From positions 1,426,001 to 1,490,000 of the forward strand of contig CBDFNC010000005.1 in the NCBI GenBank assembly GCA_965249895.1: DNA of 64,000 bases. The letters are read 5' to 3'. Below the pieces are notes generated by a model. That model was not told where the DNA came from, did no database searches, and saw only the letters and a program-made list of their open reading frames with translations. Origin of the DNA: CBDFNC01 sp965249895 (GTDB lineage Bacteria > Pseudomonadota > Gammaproteobacteria > Enterobacterales > CBDFNC01). The position numbers and the translations under genes were made by a program. Below are positions 27,434 to 36,109 of the stretch, piece by piece (the stretch's first letter is position 1; each line of letters begins with the position of its first letter).

Positions 27434-27892
27434 ATGACTACATCATCAAGTATTACCATTAATGAATTTGAGGAACAGCATACTGACATAGTTGTTGATT
27501 TTTGGCGTACATCTATGGAAAAAGCCATTGGGATCCCACCTTTGCATTCATTTGAGTCTCAAGCCTATTTCCTTCGCGAGATTTTACCGAAAAGTAATAA
27601 GGTATACATTGCAAGCGATGTTCATACAGGTGAGTTGATTGGTTTTATGGCAACAGATGAAAATACGATCGATCAGCTCTATATCCATATAGATCATCAA
27701 AACAAGGGAGCTGGGTGCAAACTTATTGAGCTTGCGAAAGAAGAATCGACTGGTACGTTGCAACTTCGTACTTTTGAAGTTAATAAAAATGCGCAAAGGT
27801 TTTACGAAAAGCACGGATTCAAAGCGTCAGATGGTGACTGTAATAATGAAGAAGGGTTACAGGACATCTTATATACATGGAAAACAACATAA
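27434..27892 (+). CDS. GNAT-family acetyltransferase
   Basis: 152 residues. ATG 27434 is chosen because GAGG precedes it at the right spacing and the earlier in-frame codons lie in attC. The GNAT core is VYIASDVHTGELIGFMATDE, IDQLYIHIDHQNKGAGCKLIELAK (acetyl-CoA loop QNKGAG) and NKNAQRFYEKHGFKASDG. This resembles small bacterial acetyltransferases of the YjaB/PhnO type; substrate unknown. The TAA stop is rebuilt by ORF-less intron copy 7, which sits in the R'' box. Confidence 0.85.
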   Translation: MTTSSSITINEFEEQHTDIVVDFWRTSMEKAIGIPPLHSFESQAYFLREILPKSNKVYIASDVHTGELIGFMATDENTIDQLYIHIDHQNKGAGCKLIELAKEESTGTLQLRTFEVNKNAQRFYEKHGFKASDGDCNNEEGLQDILYTWKTT

Positions 27893-28713
27893 TCGGGTAG
27901 CCAGAGGTATCTAGCCCCCAGCCCCCACAACACCCTGCACCGAAACGTCGGACCGGCGTATCCGCACAGGGCGTTTCCCAAAGAGTTTGTAAAATAAGTT
28001 GGCCGATTAGCTCCTACTTACCTCAATGCTGGCTACTGTATTATCAACGCCAATATCCCTAAAGCCCGGTCGGGTACAGAATAATTTAGTTGCACAGGCT
28101 CCTCACTGCTCTTCGGGTTCAGGTGGGGCGACCTACCGCATTCACCGTGTCCCAACCATTACGAAGGAAAGTAAACATTTGGCTGTTTTCGCTAAAAAGA
28201 GTGCCGTCTGCTGACTTCTGCTTAATCACCGGTCGAATTACTTCAATCAGCGCTATCGTTGTTCACCAGTTCGCTCATATTGATTGGTGAGGCCAATATG
28301 CCAGACCAGTTTAAAACAGCGGCCAAGCTGCTAGAGAGACGATCGCATGTTAAGCAGTTCCCGGAATGCCGTACCACCCCAGATAAGAACATTCGGGCCG
28401 GCCTTCCGGTTTCACTGCACAAGGCTAGACGCCCCCCTGCATTTACGGTGGCCCTTAAATCACTCGGCTTGCGGAAGGCCGCCCCCTTGTCTGTGCCAAC
28501 TCGCCTCGGACCTACGCCTCATATGGTGTTCTTGTTCATCAGCTCGCAGTTTTGCCCGAAACGTCGGACCGAGCGCTTCCTCCGGCCCCATCCTCACGGA
28601 TAAGCCCTTGCCATTCGCTAATAGTTAACGTCTAATAATCAAAAGGTTATATAGACGGTGATTTCCCTATAGAGGACTTACACCTCATTAGTTCATGCCC
28701 ATGCTGGGCGTAC
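27892..28713 (-). mobile_element. ORF-less group IIC-attC intron, copy 7
   Basis: 822 nt with the usual ends. The 16-mer is at 27940-27955 (domain V) and 28556-28571 (domain I). It has about 25 extra bases near 28295-28320 (a CCAATATGCCAGACCAG-like insert) shared with copy 5. The attC remnant on its right is degenerate (28714-28765), ending GGCGTATT. Confidence 0.85.
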
Positions 28714-28787
28714 TCAAAAAGCTTCAGCACGACAGCCTAGACTCCACTTGCTTGGCGTATTACCTTTTCTGAAATAGGGAGATTTCA

Positions 28788-29240
28788 GTGGAAATAATAG
28801 AATGTAAAATTAGTAACTTAGACGACATTTCAGCCTTATTTGATGCGTATAGACAATTCTATGGCCAACCTGAGAATCTAGCTGGTTCTCAACAATTTAT
28901 ATTTGAGCGACTAAGTAATTCAGAGTCAGCGATTTTTATTGCTTATTCCAATCAAAATAAACCACTTGGTTTTGTTCAGCTTTATCCTTCATTTTCATCA
29001 GTAGCAATGAAACGAATGTGGTATCTCAATGATTTGTTTGTTGATGAATCTGCTCGTGAGCAAGGAGTTGCTCGTTCATTACTTCAACACGTAAAGCAAT
29101 TTGCAATCGATACTGAGGCTTTAACTGTTAAATTGGCTACATCTATTGATAATCAGAAAGCTAAAGCTCTCTATGTCTCTGAGGGTTACGATAAAGTTAC
29201 TGCTTATGAACATTATACTCAAAGGGTTGTACAGGTATAG
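28788..29240 (+). CDS. GNAT-family acetyltransferase
   Basis: 150 residues from GTG 28788 with GGGAGA upstream. The GNAT motifs are clear: IFIAYSNQNKPLGFVQLYPSF, WYLNDLFVDESAREQGVARSLLQHVK (acetyl-CoA loop REQGVA) and NQKAKALYVSEGYDK. Of the array GNATs this is the closest to the standard form. The following intron remnant overlaps its stop codon region. Confidence 0.88.
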   Translation: MEIIECKISNLDDISALFDAYRQFYGQPENLAGSQQFIFERLSNSESAIFIAYSNQNKPLGFVQLYPSFSSVAMKRMWYLNDLFVDESAREQGVARSLLQHVKQFAIDTEALTVKLATSIDNQKAKALYVSEGYDKVTAYEHYTQRVVQV

Positions 29241-29368
29241 CCGGGGAGCTTTAACCCCCTGCCCTCACTCCGCACTGGGCGGTTCACTTACCATAGTGAA
29301 GCCTTATCCAACCTTCCTTTAGCGAGATAAATCCCTGTTGCTCAGAGCCATGTTTATGTCGGAGCCTT

Positions 29369-31093
29369 GGGACTGATCAAATTCCACCCATTTAGGGTCA
29401 CAAAACCAATAGCTCCTCTCCAATTCAGCGAGTGCTGGATAAGATTAATAAATAGTCAGTTTGGCTTGCCTGTTACCAGGCTAAAATCAGTGGCTGAGTT
29501 TACTCGGTGGGAAACCAAGTAGCGTTAACCAATCAGCCACCTTTTCTCCCGTCAAGAGTTCATGGGCTGACTGGCCTTTGTGACGTCCCCAGCGTTTTTC
29601 ACGCAGGTTGTACCAGGCGCGAAATAACTCAAGAAACGGTTGGTTTACGCCCTTTCTGGCATACAGATAAGTGCGTAAGGTGGCGTTGAAGCCTTCAATG
29701 GCACTGGACGCGCGGTGACGTTTGCTGAGCAATATTTCCACTTCTTGCATCAGCTGCTCACAGCGTGTTTCATCCAACTGTGTGGTCAACAGGTGGTAGC
29801 TGCCGAGCATTTCCTGAATAAGCCGCTGTTGCTTGTGCTTCCCGGCTTTTGCCAGTTCACGTCGGCACTCGAAGAAGCGGCAGGCCAGCTCAACTGGCTG
29901 CTGAGAATAACGTGCAATACAGCCTTGCAACTTATCATGGAGCGCCTGGGTGGCCAAAGTGAGACCATCCAAGCGGTTTTCCAAGTAGGTCGCCGCCTTG
30001 TTGCATTCCTTATGTGCCGCCCTGCGCAGTAATAGGGTGGCCTGGGCCAGCTTAGTCTGAGCCATTTCGGTCGTCATTAGCTCGCCGGTCCTTCGACAAA
30101 CGCAGCTGAAGGCGGCATGAAGAAGATGTAATGCCCGCTCGGCCTGCTCATACCGCTCTATAGCCTTATCGCATTGATTATCCGCACGTAACCATTGACC
30201 GAATGTATCATGCGGGTCTTCTGCTATGGCGGGGCTGATGGCCTGGTACGCCTTTTCTTCCTGGGCAATGTAATAGTAAGCACGTTGCTCAACCCTGCGC
30301 ACCGCCTTGGCAGCGATATACAGGGCATGAAAAATATCATCACGTTGCTGTGCCTGTTCGAAAACCGTTGTGACACCTGCGGCTATCCCCTTGGCGCCGT
30401 CTTTGATGATGTGTTTTGGCACCATCCCCTGCGCAGCAGCCTGTTGGAGTACTCTGGCCCAGGTTTTAGCATCACGCTGTAGCTCGTGAGACAGGCAGAA
30501 CAGGTAGCCGGTATCCAGGTCAACACCCGCCAGCACAGGGTCGCCCTGGCTGAACATCTCATCCACCGCACCGCTCTGGATGGCTGATAATGGCACCGTT
30601 CGGTTGAAGTCAGCGGCATTTTTTTGCGCCTCGGCAATAACCCCTTGTATATAGCCATAGCTGACTTTACAGCCGGGATACAGCAGAGGTATAAGCGCTT
30701 CAATACTGCGAATGGAATTGGGGGCAGTGATGGTTAACGCGACAATACTGCGGCGCAGGTGTGGCACATCCACATCAAGCGTCGCGATACAATCCGGCTC
30801 ACTTTGCGTTTTGACGAGGGCGTCGAAGGCAGCCCGGGCAGCCCCGCGGGCGGTGTAGACAGCCTTGCGGGATATCTTGAATTCGTCAGATAAGGCGGTG
30901 ACATCACCATGGGCTTGTAAAATGCAGCTCTTTGCGAGAAGATCGAGTTTATCTGAGGAGCTAAGTGGTGTTCGGTTTAGTATCGGCATTTTGTTGTTCT
31001 TGATAGTGTTTTTCGCGAAATAATTATCTCAAACAACTGCGCTTATTTCCTCAGATTTCTCCTCTCATTTGTTACCCAAGTTTGATGGGTTCC
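29369..31093 (-). mobile_element. Unassigned transposon X, copy 2 (complete, 1725 bp)
   Basis: Ends GGGACTGATCAAATTCC and, on the other strand, GGAACCCATCAAACTTGGG. An 8-bp duplication GGAGCCTT flanks it (29361-29368 and 31094-31101). It holds one long gene. The insertion site is inside the remnant intron 8. A truncated copy is at 21440-22842, and short derivatives are at 26942-27128 and 38624-38752. Confidence 0.85.
29487..30989 (-). CDS. Transposase of transposon X (family not assigned)
   Basis: 500 residues. The N-terminus has a helix-turn-helix-like part (VTALSDEFKISRKAVYTARGAARAA). The likely DDE core is QSGAVDEMFSQGDPVLAGVDLDTGYLF near 145-165, HIIKDGAKGIAAGVTTVF near 205 and SAIEGFNATLRTYLYARKG near 430-450. 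A long helical insertion separates the last two. It sits alone in an element with 8-bp target duplications, which supports the transposase call. I cannot name the IS family; it is not a standard IS3, IS4, IS5, IS30 or IS630 type by eye. Confidence 0.75.
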   Translation of the reverse strand: MPILNRTPLSSSDKLDLLAKSCILQAHGDVTALSDEFKISRKAVYTARGAARAAFDALVKTQSEPDCIATLDVDVPHLRRSIVALTITAPNSIRSIEALIPLLYPGCKVSYGYIQGVIAEAQKNAADFNRTVPLSAIQSGAVDEMFSQGDPVLAGVDLDTGYLFCLSHELQRDAKTWARVLQQAAAQGMVPKHIIKDGAKGIAAGVTTVFEQAQQRDDIFHALYIAAKAVRRVEQRAYYYIAQEEKAYQAISPAIAEDPHDTFGQWLRADNQCDKAIERYEQAERALHLLHAAFSCVCRRTGELMTTEMAQTKLAQATLLLRRAAHKECNKAATYLENRLDGLTLATQALHDKLQGCIARYSQQPVELACRFFECRRELAKAGKHKQQRLIQEMLGSYHLLTTQLDETRCEQLMQEVEILLSKRHRASSAIEGFNATLRTYLYARKGVNQPFLELFRAWYNLREKRWGRHKGQSAHELLTGEKVADWLTLLGFPPSKLSH

Positions 31094-31123
31094 GGAGCCT
31101 TGGCGCTGCTCTAAAAACTTTTG

Positions 31124-31378
31124 CTACTGATGCCGCAGCCAATCGCTGACATTAATGGGACTCCTCGCTACCCCGCGCGTTTCCAGCTCTTTGTTTATGG
31201 TGACCCGCTTCACAGGGGAAGGTGTGTAGACGCCATTGAGGATTTGCTGCTGTAACTCATCCCATTTTGGGGTGAGCCACTGAGCGAACGCCACAATGCT
31301 AATGTTGTCTATACTTGGGCAGCCTTTATTACACTTGACCTTAAGCCAGGCATGATGACGATTATCTCTAGCGAGCAC
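31124..31378 (-). pseudogene. Intron reverse transcriptase remnant, N-terminal part
   Basis: Matches the second-lineage reverse transcriptase at 24722-24952: LARDNRHHAWLKVKCNKGCP, then DNISIVAFAQWLTPKWDELQ and YTPSPVKRVTI. Truncated after VTINKE by sequence leading into transposon X. Confidence 0.75.
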
Positions 31379-31491
31379 TTGAAAAGTAGGTTTTGATTTA
31401 AGGCTGGGCCTTTGACGCAGCGCTGAGCAGTATCATCGCTTGACAGAGATTGTGATGGACTCAAGTTGGTCAAGCGTCCTCCTTAACCCCC

Positions 31492-31684
31492 TGTGTCAGG
31501 ATAGTTGTCGCCTCTAATTTTCAGTTAGAGGTAGCAAAAAATGAACAAAAGATATACAAAGTCATTTAAAATACAAGCAGTGGAAAAAGCGCTTAATCGC
31601 CCTGCAGAGTCCAGCTTAAAAGAAGCAGGAATAACTGGACAGCCACAATCTTGCGACAACAGAAATAAAACAAGTATTTTCTGA
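31492..31684 (+). mobile_element. IS3-type left-end remnant with orfA start
   Basis: Begins TGTGTCAGGATAGTTGTCGC. ATG 31541 opens a 47-codon frame, MNKRYTKSFKIQAVEKALNR, resembling the OrfA N-terminus of IS3-type elements. It runs into unrelated sequence (SLKEAGITGQPQ) and stops at 31684. No orfB is present. Confidence 0.6.
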
Positions 31685-31713
31685 GTGTCCCAGCGGTAGC
31701 ACAAACCTGATTG

Positions 31714-32586
31714 TTAAACCTTACGTCTGACTTTCCCCGGGCTAGTAGCAAAGCACTTTTGAAATGCCCGTGAGAATGCGGCTTCGGATTGATAGCCGAT
31801 ATTGACCGATACCTTTGTTACGCTTTCCCCCTCACTTAACTGAGACCATGCCAGTTGCATACGCCACCAGGCGAGATATTGCATTGCGGTCCAACCGCTG
31901 ATTTTTTTGAAATTGTTGGCAAAACTGGTGCGAGACATGGCGGCGCATTCCGCTAATTCTTTCAGACTCCAGCTATGAGCAGGATTACTGTGCAATGCAG
32001 CAACCGCTTTGGCCAATCGAGGGTGACCGTAGAGAGCTAATACTCCCGTATGTTCGGTATTTTCTCGCAGAAATTGGCGAAGGGCGTAGATAAACAATAA
32101 TTCCGACAGGCGATCGAGAATGGAGATTGAGCCTGCTTCCGGGACCAGGCTTTCAGCCATAATCATTTCCAACAGAGAGCTAATCCAACCGCTCTGCTCT
32201 TTCGCAGCAATGACAAATACCGCTGGTAAAGCATCGAGCAAAAATCGACTACCACTGTGACGAAACGTAACTGAGCCGCAGAGTAAGCCCATCCCTTTTC
32301 GGTGAACGGCATCGGCATAGGGTAAGTGCTCATGGGGACCATCAGTTGGTTGCAACGGGTCCATCGAGTGTGCCAGTTCACGTGGGAAGATGACCAAGTC
32401 GCCTTGAGACAGTTCAGCCTGCAAGTGTCCTGGGACGTTAAGTCGGCAGTCGCCCTGAGTCACCATATGAAAGCAGGTTTACCCCAGGCTCTCATTTTCA
32501 ATGTGCCAATCACCACAAATAAGGGCGTTGTGGTAGACCTGTGCATTTAGGCGAAGTTGTAGCATTAGGCTTGAAAAAGCTTCCAT
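31714..32586 (-). pseudogene. AraC-family regulator with an in-frame stop near the N-terminus
   Basis: The main open part (31714-32466, 250 residues) has a cupin-like sensor domain (GDCRLNVPGHLQAELSQGDLVIFPRELAHSM) and a C-terminal AraC helix-turn-helix pair (WSLKELAECAAMSRTSFANNFKKISG and VTKVSVNIGYQSEAAFSRAFQKCF). Upstream in the same frame 35 further codons (MEAFSSLMLQLRLNAQVYHN and on, to NESLG) fit the start of this family, but a TAA at 32479-32481 separates them. Either translation restarts at ATG 32466 or the gene is dead. Confidence 0.75.
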
Positions 32587-32801
32587 ATGTACTCTGGGGT
32601 ATGTAATTGGGCTTAATGGGTATTCATTGTATTTCATTGGCGACGTAAAGTTAACTTACTGAAGAGCAAGTGAGTAAGCTCAAAAATACCTAGTGGGGAT
32701 GCCTTAAACCCGAATAAATTGGTATTTAGCGCTGGCTTGTAGGCTCTAACCAGCACAGGTAAAAAATCATTATGGAAAGTAGAAATGGTGGTTGCAGAAA
32801 A

Positions 32802-33698
32802 ATGAAAAACAGTATTTTTAACCTAGTGACATCATCAATCCTTGTATTGATGTCGCTTTCAAGCCAAGCAAATCAGGACATGGAACGAAAAATGAACAAC
32901 GAAGAGCTAAAGGTGTTATCCACTATCAAAAATATGACCGCCGCTTTTGAGTCAGGAAATATCGATGGTGTTTTAGAAACCTACGAGAAGAATGCAAAAG
33001 TCATTTTTCAACCTGATATGCATATTTCCAGTAAAAAGCAGTTACAGGAAGTATTTAAGGAAGCCGCGGCCATGAAGCCCGAATTCGAGTACTTCGGTCA
33101 TGAAGTGTTTATTGCTGACGATATGGCCATTCATATCGCCCCGTGGGAGATGACTATTAACGCGCCAGATGGCACAAAAACTGAGCAGGATGGTTTATCT
33201 ATTGCCGTACTACGACATCAGGATAATGGCGAGTGGTTAATGGTGCTTGATAACCCTAATGGCGATAACCTGATAAAAGTAAAGCAGGATTCCAAACCTA
33301 GCCTAAACGATGAAGAGAAGAAAATACATACTACGATCGAAAATATGACGACAGCTTTTGAGTCGGGAAATATAGATGGCGCTTTGAAAACCTATGAAAA
33401 GACTGCGATGGTTATTTTTCAGCCCGATATGCATGTTTCTGATAGAAATCAGCTACGAGAAATTTTCCAAGGCGCGGCAGAAATGAAGCCTAAGTTTGAA
33501 TACCATGGTCATGAAGTGTTTATTGCTGATGATATTGCGATTCATATTGCTCCTTGGGTAATGGAAGCGACAGATCCAGATGGCACAGCGGTCGAACAGG
33601 ACGGTTTATCCGTTGCTTTACTTAGACGTCAAGACAATGGTGAGTGGTTAATCGTGATTGATAATCCAGACGGTAGTAATTTATTGAAAATTAAATAA
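32802..33698 (+). CDS. Secreted protein with two tandem SnoaL-like (NTF2-fold) domains
   Basis: 298 residues from ATG 32802 (an in-frame ATG at 32772 adds ten residues). A signal peptide (MKNSIFNLVTSSILVLMSLSSQA) is followed by two copies of a 120-residue domain. Each has TAAFESGNIDG or TTAFESGNIDG, VIFQPDMH, EFEYFGHEVFIADD and a DNGEWLMVLDNP end. This fits the DUF4440/SnoaL superfamily of small ligand-binding or isomerase-like folds. The two halves are about 65% identical by eye, so the duplication is recent. A terminator follows at 33742. Confidence 0.8.
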   Translation: MKNSIFNLVTSSILVLMSLSSQANQDMERKMNNEELKVLSTIKNMTAAFESGNIDGVLETYEKNAKVIFQPDMHISSKKQLQEVFKEAAAMKPEFEYFGHEVFIADDMAIHIAPWEMTINAPDGTKTEQDGLSIAVLRHQDNGEWLMVLDNPNGDNLIKVKQDSKPSLNDEEKKIHTTIENMTTAFESGNIDGALKTYEKTAMVIFQPDMHVSDRNQLREIFQGAAEMKPKFEYHGHEVFIADDIAIHIAPWVMEATDPDGTAVEQDGLSVALLRRQDNGEWLIVIDNPDGSNLLKIK

Positions 33699-33741
33699 TT
33701 TATTCAGGATAGCTCAAAGAGTAATACGGGAGTTTGTTTAA

Positions 33742-33773
33742 AGAGGCCGCATTATTAGCGGTCTCTTTTTTTG
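33742..33773. terminator. Rho-independent terminator
   Basis: AGAGGCCGC, loop ATTATTA, GCGGTCTCT, then a run of seven T. One G-T pair in the stem. It ends the SnoaL-like gene on the + strand, and faces the end of the convergent MocR gene at 33858. Confidence 0.85.
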
Positions 33774-33857
33774 AAAATTTAGTATCGTGGCAGTGTGTTA
33801 GATCAAGGGTTTGTACAGGTTGCGACAAGTAGAAGATACGGTATTTCAGCCAATAAA

Positions 33858-35303
33858 CTATTTCAGTAAACTAAATAACCTAGCCAGACCTTCATTTTGA
33901 ATATCTTCGTTATTGCCAGCGAATCCGAGGCGCACATGACTTCCCGGTTGCCCCGTGACATCAAGTTGTTGCTGATATTGCAGATAGATCCCCTGTTGTT
34001 TGGCGGCTTGGGCAATGCTTTTGCTGTCTTGCCCCAGATCTAACCAAAGCGCCATGCCGCCTTGGGGACGGTTAAAACGCAGGGTTTTCCCCTGTATATT
34101 TGCCCGCTCAATTTGCTCACAGGTATTTTCCAGTCGCTGTTTATAGCGGCGGGTACTGCGTCTTAAGTGACGCTCGAAGCCGCCGTCTTGCATCCACAGC
34201 GCAATGGCCAGCTGCATTAGATTTGAGCTCTGTTGGTTGATCATTTTCTTAAGGGTTAACAGGGGTGATAACAAAGCGTCTGGTAGGGCCAAAAAGCCGA
34301 TACGGCTAGCTGGAAATAATACCTTTGACAATGAGCTTAGATAGATCACTCGTTGGTCCGGATCTTGACTGGCCATGGGAGGCAATGGTTGGCAGGCGTA
34401 GTGGAACTCGTGGTCGTAATCATCTTCTAGGATCGCAAAATCATATTGCTGCGCCAATTGGTAGATACGCTGACGGCGGGCCACATTTAAGGTGACAGTA
34501 GTTGGGTACTGGTGCAGTGGAGTGAGATAGAGCAATTTGATCCGCTGGTGCTTCAGTTGTGACTCAAGATGATCGGGATCCAAACCCTGGTCGTCTTGTT
34601 GAATACTAACCAGCTGTGCGCCACTGCTTTGCAGTGCCTGACAGGCTGGGGGATAACACAGACCCTCAACGGCTACTCGATCGCCTATCGAAAGCAGCAA
34701 TTGTGCAATCATATAGATGGCTTCCTGGGCACCATTGGTTACCAGCAGTGAGCGAGTCTGAATATTGCGCATACGCCTTAAATATATTGCCAGCTGCGCC
34801 CGAAAATCGCCCCTTCCTTGCGGATTCGCGTAACCCAGCAACTCACTTTTACCTTGATTTAAGGCGCGATTGATAAAACGCTTAAATTCTTGGCTTGGGA
34901 AGTTATTTAAATCGGGAAGGCCGCCCATAAAATTGAATTTATAGGTGTTGCTGTCTAACTCAAAGGGGCGCTTGGGCGTTGCCAGTGACCAGGTCTTTAA
35001 CTTGGCTTGTGTCGATACTAAGGCCGGCTGGGAATTGCTCTGGCTTTTTATTATCGGCACAGCGGCGCAGACAAAATAGCCCGAACGCTCCCGGTTCAAC
35101 AGCCAGCCTTCGGCGCAGAGCTCGGCAAGTGCCGCCATTACTGTCTGTCGACTAAGCTGAAACTGCTCTGCTAACCGGCGGCTGGAAGGCAGCTTCTCTA
35201 AGGGGGCTAGTTGTAGCTGGCAAATAGCAGTGCGGATAGCGTCGGCAATTCTAAGGTAGGCTGGTGTGCAGCTCTGGGAAAGTTGAAAATTTACCTGGCT
35301 CAT
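33858..35303 (-). CDS. MocR/PdxR-type regulator (GntR helix-turn-helix fused to aminotransferase)
   Basis: 481 residues. A GntR winged helix at the N-terminus (EKLPSSRRLAEQFQLSRQTVMAALAELCAEGWL) is followed by a fold-type I aminotransferase domain: GLPDLNNFPSQEFKR near 130, GAQEAIYMIAQLLL, a DDYDHEFHY motif and the PLP lysine motif YLSSLSKVLFPASRIG. Such regulators use PLP to sense vitamin B6 or amino compounds and usually control a divergent neighbour. Here the divergent gene is the acetyltransferase at 35402, with about 100 nt between, so that is its likely target (inference). Confidence 0.9.
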   Translation of the reverse strand: MSQVNFQLSQSCTPAYLRIADAIRTAICQLQLAPLEKLPSSRRLAEQFQLSRQTVMAALAELCAEGWLLNRERSGYFVCAAVPIIKSQSNSQPALVSTQAKLKTWSLATPKRPFELDSNTYKFNFMGGLPDLNNFPSQEFKRFINRALNQGKSELLGYANPQGRGDFRAQLAIYLRRMRNIQTRSLLVTNGAQEAIYMIAQLLLSIGDRVAVEGLCYPPACQALQSSGAQLVSIQQDDQGLDPDHLESQLKHQRIKLLYLTPLHQYPTTVTLNVARRQRIYQLAQQYDFAILEDDYDHEFHYACQPLPPMASQDPDQRVIYLSSLSKVLFPASRIGFLALPDALLSPLLTLKKMINQQSSNLMQLAIALWMQDGGFERHLRRSTRRYKQRLENTCEQIERANIQGKTLRFNRPQGGMALWLDLGQDSKSIAQAAKQQGIYLQYQQQLDVTGQPGSHVRLGFAGNNEDIQNEGLARLFSLLK

Positions 35304-35401
35304 CTGGTATGGTTATAAAATAGATTTTGGTTGATAACAAGCATACCAGAAGTAGCTAAGCTAATTCTAAAATTCAGTACAGCGCAATTTGGAGTAGCGA
35401 T

Positions 35402-36109
35402 ATGCAAACCAAGGGATCCCTATCTATTTTTCCGTCCGAGACGAACCTGGCTAACTGGCAGGCACCGACAGCCCCCCCTTTGACTATTTTAACCGGGCGC
35501 TATTGTCGCCTGGAACCCCTGGATGCGAGTCGCCATGGCGGATCTCTCTATCAAACCTGCTGCTGTGACGGAAGCGAAGAACTTTGGCGTTATCTGCCTT
35601 ATGGCCCTTTTGCTGATGAGATCAGTTTTGAACGCTGGTTGAAAACCTATTGCAGGATGCAAGATAAGCAGTTTTACGCCATTGTTGATCAACAGTCAGG
35701 CAAGGCAATTGGGTTGGCAGCGTATCTGCGCATCGCTCCGCAGGCGGGCTCAATTGAAGTGGGTAACCTGTATTTTTCACCCTTATTGCAGCGAACCCGT
35801 ATGGCGACAGAAGCAATGTATTTGATGATGAAATACGCGTTTAAATTAGGTTACCGTCGCTACGAGTGGAAGTGCAATGGGCTTAATTTACCTTCAAGGG
35901 CAGCCGCCAGTCGTTTGGGTTTCGAATACGAGGGCACCTTTCGTCAGGCTGCGGTTATCAAGGGGCAAAACAGAGATACTGCCTGGTTTTCGATACTGGA
36001 CTGCGAATGGTCAGCGCTTAAGTTAAAATTTGAGGCTTGGCTACAGCTGGATAATTTTGATCAACAGGCGCAACAAAAGCAAGGGCTTGGAATTATCAGC
36101 AAGCAGTGA
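35402..36109 (+). CDS. RimJ/RimL-type GNAT acetyltransferase
   Basis: 235 residues. The typical order of this group is present: LTGRYCRLEPLDASRHGGSL at the start, GLAAYLRIAPQAGSIEVGNL, the acetyl-CoA loop RTRMATEAMYLMMKYAFKLG, YEWKCNGLNLPSRAAASRLGF and YEGTFRQAAVIKGQNRDTAW. This fits the RimL-like acetyltransferases that act on protein N-termini or small amines. Likely controlled by the divergent MocR regulator. Confidence 0.87.
   Translation: MQTKGSLSIFPSETNLANWQAPTAPPLTILTGRYCRLEPLDASRHGGSLYQTCCCDGSEELWRYLPYGPFADEISFERWLKTYCRMQDKQFYAIVDQQSGKAIGLAAYLRIAPQAGSIEVGNLYFSPLLQRTRMATEAMYLMMKYAFKLGYRRYEWKCNGLNLPSRAAASRLGFEYEGTFRQAAVIKGQNRDTAWFSILDCEWSALKLKFEAWLQLDNFDQQAQQKQGLGIISKQ

Larger units (their letters stand above)
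29240..31490 (-). mobile_element. Intron remnant 8, second lineage, split by transposon X
   Basis: A 3' end with a domain V-like CACTCCGCACTGGGCGGTTC at about 29268, then the last codons of a reverse transcriptase (SEQQGFISLKEGWIRLHYG at 29290-29350). Transposon X follows, and the reverse transcriptase N-terminus is at 31124-31378. Domains I-III are missing; the sequence runs into an IS3 remnant at 31492. Confidence 0.7.

Noticed and set aside
1..31500. CRISPR array suspected from the regular recurrence of similar blocks
   Set aside because: The repeated blocks are 90-bp attC sites and about 800-bp introns at irregular spacing; there are no short direct repeats with unique spacers and no cas genes.
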